A stretch of DNA of 64,000 nt, taken from assembly GCA_014155875.1 (NCBI GenBank), contig JACEFZ010016116.1, forward strand, positions 62,001 to 126,000, in the 5' to 3' direction. The notes beneath the pieces are model-generated. The model made no database searches. It had not been told where the DNA came from and was given only the letters and a program-made list of their open reading frames with translations. The translations under genes and the position numbers were made by a program. This DNA comes from Cepaea nemoralis (taxonomy: Eukaryota > Mollusca > Gastropoda > Stylommatophora > Helicidae). Positions 53,905 through 64,000 of the stretch are shown here, in pieces (positions within the stretch are counted from its first letter, which is position 1; each line of letters begins with the position of its first letter).

Positions 53905-55900
53905 CTATCATCATCGTGGGCCGCGCCGATAAGTTTGTGCGGTCATGTTTCGTCGTCTCACACGATCACGAGAGTCGTGGATCAGCTCTGAGTTATTGTT
54001 TCCACCATACCACGTGGCCAAGCCATCCAAGTATTTACTTCTCTGCCATCCCTTTGTTCTTTTTCCCCTCAACCTTGCCAGTTGTCACCAAGTTCTCTAA
54101 TTTATTTCATCTTATAACGTGTCAACAAAAAGTGACTTGTCTATGTCTAATGTCTCTAATCAGTTTGCGGTTTTCATTTGATTCTAGTAGGACTTGTTCA
54201 CTGGTTTTTCTGACTGTCCATGTATTTTCCTAAGAAACCATATTTCCACTGTCATTAGAAGTTTTTCAGCTTCTCCGCTCATTGTCCACGCTTCACATCC
54301 ATACAAAGGCACAGGTTCTATGTAGCACCTCAACACCCTTTTTCTCGTTGCAAATGACATCAAGTTATTAGTCAGTATGCTTTCCATATTGCAAAAGCAT
54401 CCTTCATCTTATCTCATCTCATCATGATCCTCTTGTACCTTGCTGTGTCAAGGTGAAGCAAAAACAGCGGGAGAGTGCCCGTGTATGGGATTCATATATC
54501 GAAGTTCCCATTCTTCCTCTTCTTCAGCATTCCGAGCCATTGAGGTTCTTTGCTGCAGATACAATCCGTCTCCATTCGTCTCTCTGGTTGACCTTCTCTT
54601 GCCAGTCGTTGATTCCAAATGCTTGTAGGTCTGTATGTATATTATCTCTCCACCGTCTTCTTGGTCTACCTCGGGGTCTACGGTCATTTATTTCCTGAGT
54701 GTAAGCGAGTTTTGTTTCCCTATTATCTTCCATTCTTTCTATATGCCCCAACCATTGTAGTCTATTAGCCTTCATGATACCAGTGATTAGCGGGGACTTA
54801 AACAGATCATAAATGTCTTTGTTGCTTTTTCTTCTCCACTCTCCAATTTGTGTATCCCTAATGGGCCCAAAGATGCGTCTTAAAACTTTGTTCTCAAAGG
54901 TTAGTAACAAGGCTTCGTCTCCTTTAGTTGTACTCCAGGTTTCAGAGCCATACAGCACAACTGGTCTAATCAGTGTTTTGTATATTGTGATCTTGGTGTT
55001 ACGAGATAGCGCATTTGATTTTAGCAGATGTTGTAGTGCATAGTATATCTTATTTCCAGAGTTGATTCTAGCTTGTATTTCTTCCCTTATTATGTTGGAG
55101 CAGTTGAAGATTGTACCCAGATATTTGTATGTTTCTGTTCTTTTAATGGTCATATTATCTATTTGTATGTGGCCAGAGTTTTTAGCCGTTCCTTCTCTTG
55201 AAATTACCATATATTCTGTCTTATCTTGGTTGATAACCAGCCCCATTTATTGAGCTTTTTGCTTTAAGTGAGTCAATAATTCCAATGTCTTTTGTTCATT
55301 TTCCCCTATAATATCTATATCATCTGCATAACCAAGCAGCTTGGATGTTCCTCCAATAGCACATTCCTCCTTTACCTTTCCATGGTCTCTGTAATTCCCT
55401 CTATCCATAGTTTACCTGGTAGGCCACTTCCTCTGCTTCCATCTGGTCTGTACATCATTGCTTGTTGAGGTATATTATTAGTTGGTATTCTAGTTATATG
55501 GCCAAACATGCTGTTTTCTGATAAAATCTAGCGCTGCTGTAACCCCCACTTTAGTCCTCATTTCTTCGTTTCTGATTTTCTCTCTTCTTGATACATTGAG
55601 TATTCTTCTCAGGAATCTTATATTCTGTTGTGATTTTTCTTTTCTTCTTTTCCGTCATTTCCTCCTTCGCTACGGCGATTCTTGTTCTAATCTCTTCAAG
55701 GCATCTCCCATCAGATGTTATGACTGTTCCGAAATATCTGTACCGATTCACTTGTTTAAGAATATGCCCATTTACTTGTATATTATATATTGTGGTGCTT
55801 CTTTCTTCCTAATAACGACCATAATTTGTGTCTTCTTACAATTCAATTCTAACCCAAGTTGTTCACTGTGTGCAACAACCGCATCTACTAAATGTTGCAG
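53905..55900 (-). mobile_element. LINE fragment (family A) split by a nested LINE
   Basis: Upstream part 55900-55663 encodes HLVDAVVAHSEQLGLELNCK and NRYRYFGTVITSDGRCLEEI. Downstream part 54405-53905 encodes NNLMSFATRKRVLRCYIEPV, PLYGCEAWTMSGEAEK, and the SELIHDSRDR-type end. In the family A copy at 26535-27270 these parts are contiguous, so the 1257 bp between them are an insertion. Frame changes show the copy is dead. Confidence 0.8.
54406..55662 (-). mobile_element. Nested composite LINE insertion with YADD motif
   Basis: It is bounded by TCCTTC at 54400-54405 and 55663-55668, a probable target duplication. The minus strand first shows a C-terminal fragment (NVSRREKIRNEEMRTKVGVT, FGHITRIPTNN), then RT sequence with LLGYADDIDIIGENEQKTLE, an in-frame stop, and GLVINQDKTEYMVISREGTA through to RRPRGRPRRRWRDN. 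A GATGA-rich tail (54406-54425) marks the 3' end. The fused fragments suggest recombination or template switching before or after insertion. Confidence 0.75.
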
Positions 55901-56620
55901 ATCCTGTCACTATTATAACATTTAACTATATTCTCACTATTATAACATGTATACGTATCCTATTATAAAAGCTAACAGCTTAATTTCCTGCAAAATTGAA
56001 CGATTCAAGCCTCCATTAAAGATTTGATTTCAGACCCTCAATCCCGAATATCTGCAAGCATACCCCCTTACCACCCCCGCCCACGTTCATAATCTGTTTG
56101 AACACACTCTCCGAGCCAGCTCCGACCTGGTCATATCACTTAGATATGGCTGCAACCTGACAAAGGCTTAACGCGGGATCAACCGACGCTCCAAATATCT
56201 CTTCACAGAAGACCACGGTAAGCCTTTAAGTGGCCAAACAGGCAAACAAGGGGCCAGTTCAAACGCGCAGCCCTAGCCTAATCGGACAGTTGAAGTACCT
56301 GTAAGGTCGGGTTGAAGTGCTGGAAAATCTAGGTCACAAACATCTGACTTATCCACGGAGATAACCAGGTGAGAAATATGGTCAGTGTAAAGGGCAGCTT
56401 AGCTCTGAGAGCTGCTGAGTGCTCGGCAAACACATGATGGGGAAGTTTCAAGTAGTGGACATATCTCCACTGGAGTGGAAACTGTCCCAACAACTCAATG
56501 TTGGCGCTCATTGTGAGTTCAGTACGACTAGTCTGTGACTCGGTCTCTCAGTCAGTCACTTAATGTTCTCATTTATTCATTCATTCATGCATGCATGCAT
56601 TCATTCATTCATTCAGAAGC
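55901..56620. other. Unique sequence, no supported gene
   Basis: No long frame, Pol III box or array is seen, except CATTCATT-type repeats at about 56570-56615. Confidence 0.4.
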
Positions 56621-56623
56621 ATG

Positions 56624-57012
56624 TCATCTGCAGAACCTTGCTCCCATAACAACCTTCCGGTAAACTTCTCTGTCATAAGCAAGATGCCCCGCGTCCGATA
56701 CACCCATCTGGAGATTATCCGCCACATCCTGCACCCATCTTCTCTTTGGCCTTCCTCTCCCTCTCTTCCCAGGCATATACCCCTCCATTATTGCTCTCTC
56801 CAAACTTTCGTGACGTTTCAAGTGACCAAAATATTTCAATTTCCTTTGTTTTATGATCTTCTGTAGCCAACCTTCTTCAGTATTCATATCTTGTCGTATG
56901 GATGCATTTGTTCTGTTCTGTACCCAAGATTTTCTTAGAACCCGTTTATAATATTTATATTGAAAGTCATTTATGCCCTGTTCACTTAATGTTCTACATT
57001 CGAAAAATGCCT
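56624..57012 (-). mobile_element. LINE C-terminal fragment
   Basis: The minus frame gives YYKRVLRKSWVQNRTNASIR, then LQKIIKQRKLKYFGHLKRHE and PGKRGRGRPKRRWVQDVADN. These are the post-RT blocks of a LINE. It lies head-to-head with the endonuclease fragment at 57105-57505. Confidence 0.82.
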
Positions 57013-57103
57013 GTGACTATGTTTTAATTATTTCAGCTAAAGTATTATTTATTTATTCACTTCATATCATATATAACACTGCAGTGTGCACCTGATGTAT
57101 GTA
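57012..57103. repeat. Dispersed repeat, inverted copy of 1241-1310
   Basis: TTTCAGCTAAAGTATTATTT and the following ATTTATTCACTTCATATC are the reverse complement of the intronic copy near 1243-1310. It sits exactly between two oppositely oriented LINE fragments. Confidence 0.6.
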
Positions 57104-57104
57104 T

Positions 57105-57505
57105 GTGTATTATGGACATGGAAGAGTACTGATCATGAGATCAGAAATCAGATTGACTACATCCTCATCAACAGAAGATTTCGAAATACCTTAAATGTCG
57201 CAACAACTATACCAAGCGCAGACTGCTACAGCGACCATAGATTAATCTTAAGCAATTTACATATAAAATTAAAGAAAGTCAGATATTCACCAAGAAACAC
57301 AAAATTTGATCTACAGGCATTGAAGAGTGGAGTGAGGAAATAAAAGATAAATTCAACGTAGAGGTAAAGAACAGATTTGATGCATTGTCCGATATGGAAA
57401 TATTATTTCAAAATGTCAATGACCAATGGGAAATATTAAAGAAATCAGTCAACCAAGCTGCAGAAACAACCATCCCAAAAATAAAGATAACAGGACGCAA
57501 GAAAT
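57105..57505 (+). mobile_element. LINE endonuclease fragment
   Basis: WTWKSTDHEIRNQIDYILIN, then the ADCYSDHRLILSNL block (catalytic SDH), and after a frame change KDKFNVEVKNRFDAL and TTIPKIKITGRKK-stop. This is the C-terminal half of an APE-type endonuclease and the linker to RT. It is a truncated, dead copy. Confidence 0.85.
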
Positions 57506-57662
57506 AGATGACGGAGACATCTTAAAACTCATGGAAACCAGAAACTTATGGCCACCCACGCTTATCGGCATAGCACATGATGGATGGGTGTTCCTGACGA
57601 GATGCAGGGAAATGTGCCAGACAAGAAATCGTGAAACATGTTGTTTTTGTGGCTTCTATGTT

Positions 57663-59592
57663 TACAATCTATGAATCAATGACTGAGTCAGTCAGTGAAT
57701 CGTGTATCCGGGCAGTCGTCCAATCAACCGGCAGTTAGCTACAATCTATGAATCAATGACTGAGTCAGTCAGTGAATCGTGTATCCGGGCAGTCATCCAA
57801 CCAGCCGGCAGTTAGCTACAATCTATGAATCAATGATTGAGTCAGTCAGTGAATCGTGTATCCTGGCAGTCATCCAACCAGCCGACAGTTAGCTACAATC
57901 TATGAATCAATGATTGAGTCAGTCAGTGAATCCTGTATCCGGGCAGTCATCCAATCAGCTGGCAGTTAGCTACAATCTATGAATCAATGATTGAGTCAGT
58001 CAGTGAATCCTGTATCCGGGCAGTCGTCCAATCAACCGGCAGTTAGCTACAATCTATGAATCAATGATTGAGTCAGTCAGTGAATCGTGTATCCGGGCAG
58101 TCATCCAACCAGCCGGCAGTTAGCTACAATCTATGAATCAATGATTGAGTCAGTCAGTGAATCCTGTATCCGGGCAGTCATCCAACCAGCTGACAGTTAG
58201 CTACAATCTATGAATCAATGATTGAGTCAGTCAGTGAATCCTGTATCCAGACAATCATCCAACCAGCCGACATTTAGCTACAATCTATGAATCAATGATT
58301 GAGTCAGTCAGTGAATCGTGTATCCGGGCAGTCATCCAACCAGCCGACAGTTAGCTACAATCTATGAATCAATGATTGAGTCAGTCAGTGAATCGTGTAT
58401 CCGGGCAGTCATCCAACCAGCCGACAGTTAGCTACAATCTATGAATCAATGATTGAGTCAGTCAGTGAATCGTGTATCCGGGCAGTCATCCAACCAGCCG
58501 ACAGTTAGCTACAATCTATGAATCAATGATTGAGTCAGTCAGTGAATCCTGTATCCAGACAATCATCCAATCAGCCGACAGTTAGCTACAATCTATGAAT
58601 CAATGATTGAGTCAGTCAGTGAATCCTGTATCCAGACAATCATCCAATCAGCCGACAGTTAGCTACAATCTATGAATCATGATTGAGTCAGTCAGTGAAT
58701 CCTGTATCCGGCAGTCATCCAATCAGCCGACAGTTAGCTACAATCTATGAATCAATGATTGAGTCAGTCAGTGAATCCTGTATCCGGGCAGTCATCCAAT
58801 CAGCCGACAGTTAGCTACAATCTATGAATCAATGATTGAGTCAGTCAGTGAATCCTGTATCCGGGCAGTCATCCAATCAGCCGACAGTTAGCTACAATCT
58901 ATGAATCAATGATTGAGTCAGTCAGTGAATCCTGTATCCAGACAATCATCCAACCAGCCGACCGTTAGCTACAATCTATGAATCAATGATTGAGTCAGTC
59001 AGTGAATCCTGTATCCGGGCAGTCATCCAATCAACCGGCAGTTAGGTACAATCTATGAATCAATGATTGAGTCAGTCAGTGAATCCTGTATCCGGGCAGT
59101 CATCCAATCAGCCGACAGTTAGCTACAATCTATGAATCAATGATTGAGTCAGACAGTGAATCCTGTATCCGGGCAGTCATCCAATCAGCCGACAGTTAGC
59201 TACAATCAATGAATCAATGATTGAGTCAGTCAGTGAATCCTGTATCCAGACAATCATCCAACCAGCCGACAGTTAACTACAATCTATGAATCAATGATTG
59301 AGTCAGTCAGTGAATCCTGTATCCAGACAATCATCCAATCAGCCGACAGTTAGCTACAATCTATGAATCAATGATTGAGTCAGTCAGTGAATCCTGTATC
59401 CGGGCAGTTATCCAATCAGCCGACAGTTAGCTACAATCTATGAATCAATGATTGAGTCAGTCAGTGAATCCTGTATCCGGGCAGTCATCCAATCAGCCGA
59501 CAGTTAGCTACAATCTATGAATCAATGATTGAGTCAGTCAGTGAATCCTGTATCCGGGCAGTCATCCAATCAGCCGACAGTTAGATACAATC
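57663..59592. repeat. 77-bp satellite-like array, about 25 copies
   Basis: Monomer starting TACAATCTATGAATCAATGA, then TTGAGTCAGTCAGTGAATCC, exactly 77 bp apart in most units. Each unit includes TGAGTCA, the palindromic AP-1-type heptamer. Variants TATCCGGGCAGTC and TATCCAGACAATC define two subtypes. There are few indels. Confidence 0.97.
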
Positions 59593-59930
59593 AGGCAAAG
59601 GCGCGGTCAGTGAGCAAGTCAAGGTCAACAATCAGAGATCAGCAGACGTGATACTGGCCACCGCTCTAGTGTCCGTGGGTCTATACACTTGTGGGGTGTA
59701 GCACCATGTGTAGAAAACTCCCCCGGGTGGGTAGACAGGGTCCCTGGCTTTGCTTGCCGTTACTGATAACCCACCCAGTTCAACTATCCGCCATACATCA
59801 GTCAGGTACTCGCCAAACTCCAGTCAGGTATGCGCCACACATCGATTATCCGCCAACATCAGTTGTATCAGAAGGGATTAAGAAAAGAAAAAGAAAAAAA
59901 CACACACACACACACAAACACACCATGGAA
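59593..59930. other. Unique sequence with short CGCCA-type repeats
   Basis: No gene is recognised. An A-rich/CA tract at 59878-59920 precedes the LINE fragment. Confidence 0.4.
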
Positions 59931-60290
59931 GCCTTGGAGATGTGGTTTAATAGACGAATACTGAAAATTAATAAGAGAGCCAAAATGAGCAATCTGGACA
60001 TTTTAAGGGAAGCTGAGTCGCAAAGACAGCTTATCACAAACATCAGAAAGAGGCAATCAACGTGTTTTGGCCACATTATGTGAAAAAAAACAACAACAAC
60101 TGAAACTTGTTGTGACAACCAGAAAGATTTGCGGAAAGAGAGATAGAGGAAGATAGAGTGAGAAGATTTGTATCAGTACTGTGTCATGGCAAGGAAGGAA
60201 GTCAACACACGAGTTGATCCATGCCGTGGGAAATCGTAATTTGTGGAGAGGCATGATCGCCCACGCCAGCCGGCAAGGCATTGGATGATG
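59931..60290 (+). mobile_element. LINE C-terminal fragment to 3' end
   Basis: MEALEMWFNRRILKINKRAK, RKRQSTCFGHIM, and after frame changes ELIHAVGNRNLWRGMIAHAS followed by RQGIG-stop. These are the canonical last blocks of this LINE class. A TGATGACATCAAT start of a simple tail follows. Confidence 0.82.
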
Positions 60291-60299
60291 ACATCAATT

Positions 60300-60600
60300 T
60301 TCAGCCATAAATCAATTATATATCAAACATACCAATCATCAATCGCACACCAATCATATATCACACACACCAAGCACACACCAATCATCCACAACACACA
60401 CCAATAATACACAACACACACCAATCACGCATTACTCACCATTCATATATAACACACACCAACTATACATCACACCAACCAAATATCACACACTCGATCA
60501 TCCAAAACACATCAATCACACATCATATATCAATTATACATCACACACTAGTCACACGCACACACACACACCAATCATCAATCACACAACAATCCCCCAG
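60300..60600. repeat. Degenerate ACACACCAATCAT repeats
   Basis: Loose CA-rich units (ACACACCAATCATACATCAC) without fixed length, possibly the expanded tail of the preceding LINE. Confidence 0.75.
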
Positions 60601-61149
60601 AACTTACACAACCCTACAATCAGCCCCAATCAAGCTGACGTCAGAGCCAGATTGCTGGTTGTACAGCAGCTGGCCAGCTAGTCGCGCAAATATCTGCTTG
60701 ATCATACTTGTACTTCATCAGCCAATTCCACTTGTAGCAGTAAATCAGTGAGACCAATCAGTGGGGTCAAGGAGTGTGGGTTAGCTAGTGGGACCGAGTG
60801 GGTGTGTGGAATAGCATAATTAACATAGTAAATACATGGAGTGTTGAATGAAACGAGTGTTGATAGGTTGTTTACTGCCGTGTTTGGCAATGACACGTTG
60901 AGAAATCTGGCAAGTGATAACCGGAAGATAGGACACGAAGACAGACAAGTTTGGTTCGAGGCTTTTCCTGGAGGTCAAAGGTTAAAGGGAGAGCGTGATA
61001 ACGGTAGCTAGACATGGATGGAGGGTGAGGGGAAGAGAAAGATGTTACTGGGAGGCTGTTTACAAATCAGAGAAGTAAATCAGACAAGTAAGTAGGAGAG
61101 ACGTGTACAGTGATGGAGTCAGGGTGGCGGTGACGGAAATGTCGACGCT
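60601..61149. other. Unique sequence with a CRE-type site
   Basis: TGACGTCA at 60636-60643. No coding or mobile-element signal is seen. Confidence 0.4.
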
Positions 61150-61632
61150 GAACACAAGTGTGTGATTGTGAGGAGATGTACACAAGTGTGTGATTGTGAG
61201 ATGTATACAAGTGTGTGATTGTGAGATGTACACAAGTGTGTGATTGTGAGGAGATGTACACAAGTGTGTGATTGTGAGGAGATGTACACAAGTGTGTGAT
61301 TGTGAGGAGATGTACACAAGTGTGTGATTTTGAGATGTACACAAGTGTGTGATTGTGAGAAGATGTACACAAGTGTGTGATTGTGAGATGTACACAAGTG
61401 TGTGATTGTGAGGAGATGTACACAAGTGTGTGATTGTGAGGAGATGTACACAAGTGTGTGATTTTGAGATGTACACAAGTGTGTGATTGTGAGAAGATGT
61501 ACACAAGTGTGTGATTGTGACGTTGTACTCAAGTGTGTGATTGTGACGAGGTGTACACAAGTGTGTGATTGTGAGGAGATGTACACAAGTGTGTGATTGT
61601 GAGATGTACACAAGTGTGTGATTGTACACGTA
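61150..61632. repeat. 25/28-bp minisatellite, about 18 copies
   Basis: GTACACAAGTGTGTGATTGT followed by GAGAT (25 bp) or GAGGAGAT (28 bp). Both lengths leave remainder 1 on division by three, so all frames stay open and give false His/Thr-rich proteins. Confidence 0.95.
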
Positions 61633-61918
61633 TGATTAAATGACTCAGTCATGTTATACTCTCCGTTCAACGGGTCGACGGTGGCTGTCTCTCGGCTGTG
61701 TTCCAAAGACCCGTGCATTACTCCATTCTACATGTGAATATTGTTCGTGTTCTTGTTGCTGCAGTTTCGTGTTCTTCGTCTTAATTTTCCTCTTCTTCTT
61801 TCCCTTCCTCCTTAAAACATCCAAACGTTATGGCAGTGAAGAGTTTTATGTGTGCTTACCAGACTGTAGCTTGTCTGACTACTAATAAATAAACAAATAC
61901 ATTGAGACACACACCTGC

Positions 61919-61926
<8 letters not shown>

Positions 61927-61993
<67 letters not shown>
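61927..61993. repeat. (GA)n microsatellite
   Basis: A pure GA run of about 66 nt followed by CAGA repeats. Confidence 0.98.
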
Positions 61994-61996
<3 letters not shown>

Positions 61997-61999
61997 CAA

Positions 62000-62544
62000 C
62001 CACACAGACAGACAGACAGACAGATGTGGGAACAGAACGTAGTCAGACGAGAGAAGGAAAGGCGACCTATGCACAAATGTCTGCTGGAGACAGATCTGTG
62101 TGCGACAAGCTTAAATATAGCAGTGTCTTTGTAAACAGAGACAAGAAGTTTAATTAATTAGTTTAAACAGATGAAACGTGTGCGAGATGTCTATCGCGCC
62201 GGAGTGAGAGACTGACCCCTAGCCCTGATAGACCGAACATTGCTCCCCAGCCATGGCTGTCACGCCAAGAACAACAAGCAAGTTGATGAACGTGCCGACG
62301 GTCAGGCCTGCCACCTGTACCAACATTCTGTCATGTCAGCTTATCTGCCTGCCCAGCGTTCACTCATCCGCCATGATCGTCGTGTTTCCCCGGCAGATAA
62401 CTCGAACTCAAAACCGTTGAATTCAAACAGAGTTACCCTTCACTTGTTTGTCTTGCGCCCAAAGTCCTGGAGTAGGTCACGAAGTAACACCAGAGAACAT
62501 GGTCTCTGGGACGGGACAATAGCTAAAGGAATGTATGATGGTTA
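62000..62544. other. Unique sequence, no supported gene
   Basis: Moderately CpG-rich at 62180-62480. A 101-codon forward frame from 62240 lacks any recognisable motif. Confidence 0.4.
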
Positions 62545-62640
62545 AGAAGAGAATAATCATCATCATGTGACATGTCGAAAGACCGTGGGCGGTCATGGTT
62601 TGTCATCTCACACGAGCACCGATCTTGTATGAGCACACAA
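62545..62640 (-). mobile_element. LINE 3'-end fragment with (ATG)n tail
   Basis: GCGGTCATGGTTTGTCATCT and CACACGAGCAC match the family A end near 53935-53975, and the ATCATCATCAT at 62551 is the expected tail. Confidence 0.6.
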
Positions 62641-62669
62641 TACGCACCAGACAACATAAACATTCAGTT

Positions 62670-63545
62670 AGCAGTTGGGGTATCTTCATTGCACTCCGGA
62701 CAGGTCCATAGGTGCTCAGATCCTCCCCCCCCCCCCGAGCATATGCATCAGCGTCCGGTGGCTAATAGTGCCAGTCCTGTGTTGGTTGACGAGGCGCCTT
62801 GTTTTCCCGATGTACCTCTCGCGTCAGGCCGTGCCGATTCTTACTCCCAAGTCTTTCATCCTGGACAGCGATGTGGTATCACTGACGTCAAAGTCCTCTG
62901 TTCTCGACATATCTTTAAGGACGTTAATAATATCGGCACGATCCGTGGGCTGGCCATCTACAGGGGGTGCAGAGCCAGCCAGTTTATCAGCTTGTTCATT
63001 TCCCTCGACTCCCGCATGTCCCGGGACGAAGATGAAGGTGACTTTACGGACAACAGACTTCCGCAGCGATTCAGTCCACTGTCTACGTACAGATCCAGCT
63101 TCGACCTTCTGAATCATGCTCATTGAATCACTTAGTACACACACGTTGGTATAATGCTGTGACTCCAGCCATATGAAAGCCTGTGTAACTGCCATCACCT
63201 CCATCGTCATGCTGCTCGTGGTCATAGAGTGGGCACCACTGGATTCTTGAACGGTTCGGGCCCGCTGAACGGGCTGTAAATGCCCACGCACTTCTCTGCT
63301 GCTTTACAAACAGATCCATCTGTATAGATGAGCACTTCTGGGCTATCTGATTGTTCATAGATAAGCGCATTGACTTCTGCATTGACAGCGGCAGGGTTCT
63401 GTTCTCTGCACCGTCTGTCAAGTGTGATAATGCAGGAGAAAGTGCACTTAAAAGCTGGAGGCACCGGCACCCATTCCTTGCCGGGGTTGATACAGGTAAG
63501 ACTGCAGACCTGTCTGACGACATCTTCCGCCCGACCCATCCATGA
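62670..63545 (-). pseudogene. LINE RNase H domain and C-terminus, frameshifted
   Basis: The first frame carries EVLIYTDGSVCKAAEKCVGI (first catalytic Asp). After a shift near 63235 the next frame carries MTMEVMAVTQAF (Glu), NVCVLSDSMSMI (Asp), KVTFIFVPGHAGVEGNEQAD (last Asp), then DLGVRIGTA. A terminal LWTCPECNEDTP-like stretch follows past a C-run. All four RNase H acidic residues can be seen, but the reading frame is broken at least twice. It is a different LINE family from the full-length pair (FVPGHAGV against WIPSHCSI). Confidence 0.85.
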
Positions 63546-63705
63546 TTTGCCCCTCTTTAGCCTGTCACCCTTTTCTCAAACATTGAAAGCTATAAATAGT
63601 TACCGACCGGGATTTGAACCCACCACCTCCAAATGACGACGATGTCGCGCTGCATGAACAAGTGTGCTTTGACGGATGACCAACTAGACACGCTTATCTA
63701 CCCGT
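63545..63705 (-). mobile_element. tRNA-derived SINE
   Basis: The minus strand has the B-box GTGGGTTCAAATCCCGGTCG and, about 70 nt before it, an A-box-like TAGTTGGTCATCCG, followed by a body of TATTTATAGC and AAAGGGTGACAGG. The head region is longer than a tRNA, so it is a SINE and not a tRNA gene. Confidence 0.65.
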
Positions 63706-64000
63706 GCACGTTTTCTGTCTGAACAGTTCTGCCAGGGAAGCGGTCGTATGCCTACTGCTTGCGATGTGGAACTGCCTTGAAAGTTTACAGGTGCGTAGCT
63801 TGTACGTGGCACACCCTGCTTGTCGCCCTTATTTCAGACGGCTTGGTATCCTAGAAATTATGGGACGGGGATGTTCTACCATTTGGTACAATATATTCCC
63901 GAAATAAATCCCTGTAGTATGGTTCGGGTTCTGTCCATATTTCATAGTCGTGGGTTCAGGTGGAATATACATAGACCTGGTTAGTGATGACACATTTGTG
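63706..64000. other. Unique sequence to window end
   Basis: No supported feature. A 67-codon frame has no recognisable motif. Confidence 0.4.

Noticed and set aside
61060..61718. HTCVHLLTITHLC-type frames
   Set aside because: Artefact of the 25/28-bp array.

Overview
This is eukaryotic DNA from an animal. It has phase-1 introns, immunoglobulin-domain exons, LINE, SINE, LTR-like and DNA-transposon debris, and very many minisatellites. The mix (APE-type LINEs with an RNase H domain, tRNA-derived SINEs, large AT-rich introns) fits a lophotrochozoan such as a mollusc, but that is inference: nothing in the window fixes the species.

The only host gene I can support lies on the minus strand between 33127 and 850, running off the left edge. 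Nine exons join, every junction in phase 1, into five consecutive Ig domains (about 472 residues). Domains 1, 2, 3 and 5 are each split by an intron between the B and F strands; domain 4 is one exon. Neither the start (signal peptide) nor the C-terminus (membrane anchor, cytoplasmic tail) was found, so it is an internal piece of an IgSF adhesion or receptor-like protein whose orthology is unresolved.

The introns are filled with repeats. The largest (23865-32995) holds a 17-bp array of about 2.4 kb and a 21-bp array of about 4.9 kb. Two near-identical full-length LINEs sit in two other introns, antisense to the gene: 2571-7657 (11-bp target duplication, reading frame broken) and 9920-14895 (14-bp target duplication, one intact 1283-codon frame with endonuclease, reverse transcriptase, RNase H and zinc knuckle).

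The most unusual observation is that at five exon ends of the Ig gene the neighbouring intronic minisatellite is built from the splice junction itself. Each monomer repeats about 9-16 nt of exon edge plus the adjacent donor or acceptor site. I know of no named system matching this.

The right half (33.2-64 kb) has no recognisable host exon. It holds a mariner deletion derivative, a Tigger/pogo-like non-autonomous element, a 1.64-kb solo-LTR-like insertion that splits a 39-bp minisatellite, a possible second LTR-like insertion of 3.66 kb, nested LINE fragments, SINEs, and long arrays with 26-, 43- and 77-bp units. A few CpG-rich unique islands could be regulatory. Several of the longest arrays contain clusters of 1-bp indels that look like unpolished long-read consensus.
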